Source: an uncultured Alphaproteobacteria bacterium
GTDB taxonomy: Bacteria; Pseudomonadota; Alphaproteobacteria; Geminicoccales; Geminicoccaceae
Direction of reading: 5' to 3'
Assembly (NCBI GenBank): GCA_937926445.1
Contig: CALBAK010000089.1
Coordinates: forward strand, 1-57,043
DNA length: 57,043 nucleotides
The translations under genes and the position numbers were made by a program. The notes under the pieces are model-generated. The model was not told where the DNA came from and searched no databases. It saw nothing but the letters and a program-made list of their open reading frames with translations. Shown here in pieces: positions 51,692 through 57,043 of the stretch (positions are counted from its first letter, which is position 1; every line of letters begins with the position of its first letter).

Positions 51692-51727
51692 GCGTGCGAG
51701 GGCGACGCCAGGGGAGCGGAGCCTCGG

Positions 51728-52210
51728 ATGGCACGACCGGTGCGACCGCCTGGGGGAACACCGGCCGCGCGATTGCTGGACCGGGCGCGGATCGCCTACC
51801 GCGCGCACGTCTACACCTTCCTCCGCGAGGATGGCACAATCGCCCGGGCCCTGGGTGTGGAGCCGGCCCGCCTGCTCAAATGCTTGATCGTGCGCACGCG
51901 CGAGGGGAGCCTCGCGTCGGTGCTCCTGGCCGCCGACCGCACGCTCGACCTCGAGGCGGCGGCACGGGCGCTCGGGACCAAGCGGGTCGCGCTCGCCCCA
52001 CTGGCCGAGGCCGAGCGGGCGACCGGCTACGTCAAGGGCGGCATCGGCCCGTTCGGTCAGCGCCGCGCTCTACCTCTCCTGATCGACCGCGCCGCCCTCG
52101 CGCATGCGACAGTGCTCGTCAACGGCGGCCGCCGCGGCCTCCAGCTCGAGCTTTCGCCGACCGACCTCCTCGCCATCACCGCCGCCCGGGTGGCCGATCT
52201 CGGCCGCTGA
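51728..52210 (+). CDS. ybaK: YbaK/EbsC-type aminoacyl-tRNA deacylase
   Basis: 160 residues; YbaK hydrolyses mischarged Cys-tRNA(Pro) in trans. The fold is covered end to end, with HVYTFLREDGTIARALGVEP near residue 27, LLKCLIVRTREG, AARALGTKRVALAPLAEAER near 80, the glycine-rich GYVKGGIGPFGQRRALPLLI near 100 and VLVNGGRRGLQLELSPTDLL. The key Lys is in LKCLIV. ATG at 51728 follows GGAGCGGAGCC at some distance. It stands alone between the dehydrogenase and TRAP genes. Confidence 0.93.
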   Translation: MARPVRPPGGTPAARLLDRARIAYRAHVYTFLREDGTIARALGVEPARLLKCLIVRTREGSLASVLLAADRTLDLEAAARALGTKRVALAPLAEAERATGYVKGGIGPFGQRRALPLLIDRAALAHATVLVNGGRRGLQLELSPTDLLAITAARVADLGR

Positions 52211-52218
52211 GCCGGTGC

Positions 52219-52247
52219 TTGCCGCTCGCGCCTCGCTCCGATAGCGT
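52219..52247 (+). promoter_or_regulatory. Candidate promoter of the TRAP operon
   Basis: TTGCCG (52219-52224), 17 bases, TAGCGT (52242-52247). Start predicted near 52254, about 59 bases before the dctP ATG. Confidence 0.4.
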
Positions 52248-52312
52248 CCGGGCCGAGGATCGGGCGGCGAGGAGTGTCGACCCCCGACGCACAGACGAGG
52301 GAGGCTTTCCGG

Positions 52313-53302
52313 ATGGTGGCGAGACGGATCGCGATCGGCGCGGTCGTGGTGGCGGCGCTCGCATGGGGCGCGCCCGCGCGGGCGGCGATCGAACTCAAGA
52401 TCAACGGGCTGCACGCGCCCGATCACGCGCTCTCCATGACCCACGACTTCTTCGCCGAGCGCGTCGAGCAGCTGACCAAGGGCGAGATCCGGCTCGACGT
52501 CCACCACGCTCGCGGTCTCGGTGATGCGGTCGAATCGGTGCAGTCGATCCGCAACGGCACGATCGCCTTCTTCACGGTCTCTTCCGCGAACCTCTCGCAG
52601 GTCGACCCGCGGATGGACATGTTCTCGTTGCCGTTTCTCTTCAAGAACGCGAAGCACTATTGGTGGTATCTGACATCCGATCGGGCACGCGAGTTCGTGA
52701 AGCCCCTCGAAGAAAAAGGCATCGTCGTGCTCGGCTTCATGGACAGCGGGGCCAGGAGCTTCTTCGCCAAAGAAGAAATCACTGATCCGACCAAGCTCGC
52801 CGGCAAGAAGATCCGCACCATGGCGAGCCCGGTCCAGATCGCCATGATGGAAGCCTTCGGCGGCACCGGCGTGCCCGTCGCCTGGGGCGAACTCTACAAC
52901 GCGCTGCAGACGGGCGTCGTCGACGGTGCGGAGAACAATCCGCCCTCGGTCCGCTCGATGAAATTCTACGAGGTGACCAAGGTTCTGGTGCTCAACGAGC
53001 ACGCGCGAATCCCCGACATCCTGATCGCGTCCAAGCGGGTGATGGATCGCCTGAAGCCGGAACATCGGGCGGCCATCTTCCAGGCCGGCCGCGAGGCCGA
53101 GGCCTATATGCGCGGCGCCTGGGCAGCCGACGAGAAGGCCTCTTTGGCGTTCCTCAAGAGCCTGCCCGACTTCAAGGTGATCGAGAACGTCGACAAGAAG
53201 CCCTTCCTCGAGAAGGTCTCCGCACTGCTCGACCGCGAGGCCAAACGGCTGGGTGTCGAGCAGGAGGTGAAGTACCTCCTGGAGACGCAGAAGAATTTCT
53301 GA
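52313..53302 (+). CDS. dctP: TRAP transporter substrate-binding protein
   Basis: Periplasmic receptor (329 residues) of a tripartite ATP-independent transporter. Signal peptide at 1-25 (IAIGAVVVAALAWGAPARAA). Family blocks: HALSMTHDFFAERVEQLTKG, SLPFLFKNAKHYW, LAGKKIRTMASPVQIAMMEA with the carboxylate-binding Arg near residue 170, and LQTGVVDGAENNPPS near 210. These point to an organic acid ligand; C4-dicarboxylates or sugar acids are both possible. ATG at 52313 has GAGGGAGG upstream and begins the signal peptide; a GTG at 52274 is not needed. Confidence 0.92.
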   Translation: MVARRIAIGAVVVAALAWGAPARAAIELKINGLHAPDHALSMTHDFFAERVEQLTKGEIRLDVHHARGLGDAVESVQSIRNGTIAFFTVSSANLSQVDPRMDMFSLPFLFKNAKHYWWYLTSDRAREFVKPLEEKGIVVLGFMDSGARSFFAKEEITDPTKLAGKKIRTMASPVQIAMMEAFGGTGVPVAWGELYNALQTGVVDGAENNPPSVRSMKFYEVTKVLVLNEHARIPDILIASKRVMDRLKPEHRAAIFQAGREAEAYMRGAWAADEKASLAFLKSLPDFKVIENVDKKPFLEKVSALLDREAKRLGVEQEVKYLLETQKNF

Positions 53303-53309
53303 AGCCTGA

Positions 53310-53323
53310 GCTCCGGCCGGAGC
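53310..53323. repeat. 14-base palindrome between dctP and dctQ
   Basis: GCTCCGG/CCGGAGC, perfect, starting eight bases after the dctP stop. Such intercistronic hairpins often stabilise the dctP part of the transcript, giving receptor excess; there is no T-run, so it is not an intrinsic terminator. Confidence 0.4.
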
Positions 53324-53352
53324 CGCCCACCGAACCCGGCCAATCCGCTAGC

Positions 53353-53868
53353 GTGCGCAGCTTCAACCGCTTCTGCGATCTCGTCGGGCTCGTGGCGCGC
53401 GCCTGGACCCTGCTCCTGGCGACCGCACTTTTCGCCGTGGTGATCGCCACCGTCGTCTTGCGCGGGACGATCGGCAAGGTGCCCTCCTGGTCGGAAGAGG
53501 TCCCGCGCTACCTCCTGATCTGGGTCGGATTCCTGGCCGCCGCTTGCGGTGTCGACCTCAAGGAACACATCGCCCTCGAGCTTTTGATCGAGAAGGCGAA
53601 GGGCCGGCTCGCTACGTCGTTGGCTTCGCTCGTCGATCTCGCGATCTTGGCCTTCGGCGTCGTCATGCTGGTCCACGGGGTCGGCTTCGTCCGGGAATTC
53701 GGCGCGGATTTCATGGAATCCATCCCCTATCGCAACGTCTGGTACTACAGCGCCCTGCCGATCGCGGGGGGCCTGATCGTCCTCTTCGCGCTGCGCGACC
53801 TCCTCAATCTCTGGTTCGCCCCGGCGTTGCGTACCCGCCGCCTCGAGCTCGTCACGACCCCCGATTGA
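53353..53868 (+). CDS. dctQ: TRAP transporter small permease
   Basis: Four-helix membrane subunit (171 residues). Helices at about 12-32, 48-68, 87-108 and 130-150; the signature SWSEEVPRYLLIWVGFLAAA (helix 2 entry) and LKEHIALELLIE are typical of DctQ. GTG start, 50 bases after dctP, six bases before dctM. Confidence 0.92.
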   Translation: MRSFNRFCDLVGLVARAWTLLLATALFAVVIATVVLRGTIGKVPSWSEEVPRYLLIWVGFLAAACGVDLKEHIALELLIEKAKGRLATSLASLVDLAILAFGVVMLVHGVGFVREFGADFMESIPYRNVWYYSALPIAGGLIVLFALRDLLNLWFAPALRTRRLELVTTPD

Positions 53869-53874
53869 TCGACG

Positions 53875-55182
53875 ATGATCGTCCTCCTGCTCGTGGGATC
53901 GTTCGTCGTGTTGATGCTCCTGGGCGTCCCGATCGCCTTCGCGATCGGGCTCGCAGCGGCCCTCGCGAGCCTGGGTTACGCCTGGCTCGGCAATCCGTTC
54001 GTCATCGACGAGGTCACCCTCGTCCAGAAGATGCTCTTCGGCATCAACAGCTTCCCGCTCCTGGCCGTGATCTTCTTCGTCTTCACGGGTGCCGTGATGG
54101 CGCACGGCGGCGTCGCCAAGCGCCTGGTCGCCATGGCGGAGGTGCTGGTCGGCCGCTTCCCGGGCGGCCTCGCCCAGATCAACGTCCTTTCCTCGATGTT
54201 CTTCGGCGGGGTCTCGGGCTCGGCCGTAGCGGACGTTTCGAGCATCGGCCGAATGATGATCGGCGCCATGGTGGCCGACGGCTATTCCAAACCCTTCGCG
54301 ACCGCCATCACGCTCGCTTCGGCCGTGATGGGGCCGATCATCCCGCCCTCGATCGCGATGATCCTCTTCGCGTATCTGGCCGGCAACGTCTCCGTGGGCG
54401 GCCTGCTGTTGGGCGGGGTCGTACCCGGGATTCTGATCGGCCTCGGGCTGTTGGCCGCGGCTTATGTCCACGGCCGGCTCTACCACCCGACCCGCACCCC
54501 CGCCCTGCCGCGCGGCGAGAAGCTGCGGCGGATCGGCTCCGGGCTCGCGGGGCTCTTCACCCTGGTCATCATCCTGGGCGGCATCACCTTCGGCTTCACG
54601 ACCGCGACCGAGGCCGGTGCGATCGCCGCCCTTTACGCCCTCTTCCTCACGATCGTCGTCTATCGCGAGATCTCCTGGCGCGATCTGCCGCGGATCATGT
54701 GGGAGACCTGCCTCACCACCTCGGTCGTCCTCTTCTTGATCGCCACCACCTCCGTCTTCAGCTTCATCCTCGCTTACGAGAAGGTCCCCATCTGGATCGC
54801 CGAGAACTTCCTCGCCCTCGCCCAGGACCGCTGGCTGCTGCTCGTCCTCCTCAACCTGCTGCTGCTCGTCACCGGCATGGTCGTCGACATGACGCCGGCC
54901 TTGATCATGATCGTGCCGATCATTCTGCCATTGGCCCAGAAGCTCGGGATCGACCTCGTGCATCTGGGCGTGATCATGGTCGTCAACCTCGCCTTCGGGC
55001 TCGTCACCCCTCCCGTCGGCACCTCGCTCTTCGTCGGCTGCCGGATCGCGGGCCTGCCGATCACCGCCGTGATCCGGCCGATGGCGCCCTTGCTCGCGAT
55101 CATGGTCGCAACACTTTTTCTCGTGACCTTCGTCCCCGAGCTCGTGCTCTGGCTGCCGCGCCGGTTCGGCTTCGTGAGCTGA
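53875..55182 (+). CDS. dctM: TRAP transporter large permease
   Basis: Twelve-helix sodium-coupled permease subunit, 435 residues. Signatures are FGGVSGSAVADVSSIGRMMI near residue 118, GPIIPPSIAMILFAYLAGNV near 160, TTATEAGAIAALYALFL near 240 and the C-terminal LVTPPVGTSLFVGCRIAGL. It completes an intact dctPQM system in one operon. Confidence 0.95.
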   Translation: MIVLLLVGSFVVLMLLGVPIAFAIGLAAALASLGYAWLGNPFVIDEVTLVQKMLFGINSFPLLAVIFFVFTGAVMAHGGVAKRLVAMAEVLVGRFPGGLAQINVLSSMFFGGVSGSAVADVSSIGRMMIGAMVADGYSKPFATAITLASAVMGPIIPPSIAMILFAYLAGNVSVGGLLLGGVVPGILIGLGLLAAAYVHGRLYHPTRTPALPRGEKLRRIGSGLAGLFTLVIILGGITFGFTTATEAGAIAALYALFLTIVVYREISWRDLPRIMWETCLTTSVVLFLIATTSVFSFILAYEKVPIWIAENFLALAQDRWLLLVLLNLLLLVTGMVVDMTPALIMIVPIILPLAQKLGIDLVHLGVIMVVNLAFGLVTPPVGTSLFVGCRIAGLPITAVIRPMAPLLAIMVATLFLVTFVPELVLWLPRRFGFVS

Positions 55183-55225
55183 GCCCCGCCCCGCCGGGTC
55201 CGAGCCGCCGAGACGGACCCCGGCC

Positions 55226-56203
55226 ATGCCCGCCCCCTCCTGCTCGCCTCGCTCCTTGCCCTCCTCGCGGCCGCGCTGCCCGCAGCCGCATCGGCCGACG
55301 GCCTGCCTCGACCGTTCCGCTGCGGCGAGCGGACGATCGAGGTCACCCTGACCGAGGGCGGCCTCCCGCTGCTCGCCGGCTTCGAGCGCGTGCCGCTCGT
55401 CGCGGTCCCCGCGGCCTCGGGCGAGCGCTACGAGAAGCCGGGCGATCCCGGGACCTGGTTCGATGGCAAGGGCGCGGGCGGTCGTGAGCCTCGCCGGTGA
55501 GACCTTGCCCGATCGTTCGGCCGAGCCGTTTCGCGCCCGCGGCAACGAGCCCTTCTGGTCGCTCCGGCTCGGCGAGGACGAGCTCCGCCTCGAGCGGCTC
55601 GGGCAGGCGCCGCGCATCGTGGCGCCGCCGCCCGCTGCCCGAATCGAGGCCGGCGTGCACGCGTTCGAGGCGGCGCTCGACGGCAGGGCGCTCCGGCTGC
55701 GGATCGAGCCCACCCCCTGCACCGACACGATGACGGGCATGCCGCATCCGGCGACCGTGCGCCTCGAGCTCGGTGGCGAGCGCCCCGTGGGCTGCGGCGG
55801 CGATCCGGGCTCGCTCCTGCGCGCCGCAGCTCGCACCGAGAACGCGCTCGACGGCGCGTCACTGCCGGCGCAACGGCCGCTCGAGCTCCATTTCGGCACC
55901 GACGGCCGCGTCCCGGGCCAGGCCCCCTGCAACCGGATCGTGGGTTCCTATCGGCTCTCGGGCGAGGAGCTGCGGCTCGGCCCGGTCGCGAGCACGATGA
56001 TGGCCTCCGAGGAGCCGATGATGGCGGCCGAGCGGCGCAATGTCGAGTCGCGCGAGGCGGTCCGCCGGTTCGAGCTCGCGCCCGCGGGTGAGCTCGTCTT
56101 GGTCGCCGAGGGCGGGGCCCGGATCGCCCTCGTCCCCCGACGCTCGCTGCCGGCCGGGGACGCTTGGCATTTTCGCTGCCAGGGGTATGTTAGCGAAGGT
56201 TGA
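55226..56203 (+). pseudogene. Frameshifted secreted COG3650/META-domain-like protein
   Basis: The signal peptide (LLLASLLALLAAALPAAASA), FRCGERTIEVTLTEG and VPAASGERYEKPGDPGTWFD read in the frame starting near 55228, while the remainder (VVSLAGETLPDR, ARGNEPFWSLRLGED, CNRIVGSYRLSGEELRLGP and the META-type end) reads in another frame from 55463. The switch is near 55470, in the run gcgggcgg. The only ATG near the signal peptide (55226) is also one base out of register, at a run of five Cs (55233-55237). Both shifts sit at homopolymers, so assembly error is a real alternative to decay. The intact product would be a periplasmic heat-shock/META-type protein. Confidence 0.7.
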
Positions 56204-56241
56204 TCGAGATCTATCTACCAAGATTTGAAAAGGACCGCGCG

Positions 56242-56457
56242 ATGCAGGCGACGCTGACCCTCGTCCTCTGTCTCTTGGCCGCCCCCGACCAGTGCGAGGT
56301 TCGCCAGAAGCGCGTCGATGCGCAGGCCTGCTTCTATGGCGGGGCGAACACGATCGCGGCCGAGACCCCGGCCGGTTTCCGCACCGTCCACGCCCGCTGC
56401 GACCCGGATCACAAGGGAAGTCTCGCCCCGGCCGAGGCCGGCCGTCGGACTGGCTGA
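56242..56457 (+). CDS. Small secreted hypothetical protein
   Basis: 71 residues starting at an ATG with AAAAGGA upstream. A short hydrophobic N-terminus (MQATLTLVLCLLAAPDQCE) suggests export. Four cysteines (LC, QC, AC, RC) could form two disulfides in the periplasm. It looks like the small alphaproteobacterial proteins with a CLL-x-C and ACF pattern, but I cannot name a family. A TTG at 56200 would give 85 residues. Confidence 0.5.
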   Translation: MQATLTLVLCLLAAPDQCEVRQKRVDAQACFYGGANTIAAETPAGFRTVHARCDPDHKGSLAPAEAGRRTG

Positions 56458-56784
56458 GTTTTTTCCTCGGCGGTGGGTCCCGCCGCCGCCCGCCCGCCTT
56501 CCTCTCGGGACCGGCGCGTCCGTGTCGAAGCGGCAGGGTGCCGATTCTTTCCGTTAGTGGCCTCGCCGTCGGGTTCGGGCGTCGTGACGAGGCGGGGAGT
56601 CTCCCCTTTCTCTTTCTCCGGCCGAGACCGAAGCCAAGGGTCGCACCACGGGAGCTGCGAGGCGCACGACGCTGTGTCTCGATCCCTTCCCTGTCAGGGC
56701 AGAGTGCTGAACTCGAGTCGTCCAAGCGGATCAAGCTGGGCGACGACGTCTTAATCCCTTCTTCGTCAGGGCAGAGTGCTGAAG

Positions 56785-56856
56785 CAATTGTCCAACGGAC
56801 AATCGTTCGGACGGCGAAGATCTTAATCCCTTCTTCGTCAGGGCAGAGTGCTGAAG
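56785..56856. repeat. Duplicated spacer-repeat unit inside the CRISPR array, copy 1
   Basis: The 35-base spacer at 56785-56819 is identical to that at 57004-57038. The repeat after each copy begins with A instead of G (56820 and 57039), so the variant travelled with the spacer. This marks a segmental duplication of array units, not independent acquisition. Confidence 0.9.
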
Positions 56857-57003
56857 GTCGTAAGCCCCGGCGCAATCTCTCAGGTGGTGGCAGGGTCTTA
56901 ATCCCTTCTTCGTCAGGGCAGAGTGCTGAAGTCTTGGCGGCGGCTGATTTGTCTCTCCTCCCGGTCGTCTTAATCCCTTCTTCGTCAGGGCAGAGTGCTG
57001 AAG

Positions 57004-57043
57004 CAATTGTCCAACGGACAATCGTTCGGACGGCGAAGATCTT
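57004..57043. repeat. Duplicated spacer-repeat unit, copy 2 (cut by the window edge)
   Basis: Spacer 57004-57038 is base-for-base the same as 56785-56819, and the partial repeat that follows shares the A-for-G first base. The window ends here, so the extent of the duplication is unknown. Confidence 0.9.

Larger units (their letters stand above)
56676..57043 (-). CRISPR. CRISPR array (trailer end), four full repeats plus one degenerate and one cut
   Basis: 37-base repeats at 56748-56784, 56820-56856, 56895-56931 and 56967-57003, starting GTCTTAATCCCTTCTTCGTC and ending AGGGCAGAGTGCTGAAG; a degenerate copy at 56676-56712 and the first five bases of another at 57039. Spacers are 35, 35, 38, 35 and 35 bases. 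Each repeat contains a CCCT/AGGG dyad. The degenerate copy at the left marks the trailer, so the leader and probably cas genes lie beyond the right edge and transcription runs leftward. Read that way the repeat ends GGGATTAAGAC, giving an 8-base ATTAAGAC handle like those of type III or I-A/B/D systems. Type cannot be settled without cas genes. Confidence 0.95.

Noticed and set aside
56458-56675. Search for a gene, leader or cas fragment between the small protein and the array
   Set aside because: No credible frame and no AT-rich leader; only a distant GCCGAGG/CCTCGGC dyad was seen, with no clear role.
56731-57021. A minus-strand frame with a repeated peptide (LLQHSALTKKGLR)
   Set aside because: The peptide repeat is the translated CRISPR repeat; spacing and spacer identity show an array, not a repeat protein.

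Overview
This is a GC-rich chromosomal segment of an alphaproteobacterium. The evidence is the gene order nuoA-N, birA, coaX, RNase J, mce, DUF1467, a second conserved run rlpA-dacA-tmk-holB-metG-tatD-MBL hydrolase, and a candidate small RNA of the alphaproteobacterial mmgR (alpha-r8) type. The lineage looks like Rhodospirillales or a relative, but I cannot fix the genus. Almost all start calls rest on ATGA/GTGA/TTGA overlaps, visible Shine-Dalgarno sequences and family N-termini. Long open frames opposite real genes are common here because TTA, CTA and TCA codons are scarce in GC-rich DNA.

Layout. 1-4.6 kb: an Xre-RES toxin-antitoxin pair, a conserved protein of unknown function with a near-consensus promoter, and sulfur genes cysK and sseA. 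4.6-13.6 kb (minus strand): a housekeeping operon for cell wall hydrolysis (mltB, rlpA, dacA), nucleotide and DNA metabolism (tmk, holB) and metG, tatD, an MBL hydrolase and a GNAT. 13.76-13.85 kb: the candidate sRNA. 14.1-32.3 kb (minus): one 18-kb run with all 14 respiratory complex I genes followed by birA, coaX, rnj, mce and DUF1467. 32.4-34.4 kb: tRNA-Asp, a badly decayed SGNH/GDSL hydrolase pseudogene, tRNA-Val and a doubtful ORF.

34.6-42.6 kb is the most unusual part. It holds a P2-type cation ATPase with an N-terminal HMA-like domain, a divergent MetK paralogue in which two conserved aspartates are histidines, an Ala-rich phasin/apolipoprotein-like protein, a stand-alone HMA2-like membrane protein, a DUF5132-like protein, a 71-residue protein, an EcsC-family protein and an MgtE-like magnesium transporter. 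The domain mix recalls gene clusters for membrane-bound ion-storage compartments, but the ATPase class and the MetK-like enzyme do not match any described one that I know of.

42.8-51.7 kb: malate synthase, two YceI lipocalin-like proteins with a cytochrome b561, and a likely pterin/pyrimidine-derived specialised pathway: GTP cyclohydrolase II, a RibD-type reductase, a PTPS-like protein missing catalytic and metal residues, a zinc-ligand-less MDR dehydrogenase, a glycosyltransferase and a methyltransferase. 51.7-55.2 kb: YbaK deacylase and a complete TRAP transporter. 55.2-56.5 kb: a frameshifted META/COG3650-like gene and a small secreted protein. 56.7 kb to the edge: the trailer end of a CRISPR array with an internal repeat-spacer duplication. 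No cas genes lie in the window.
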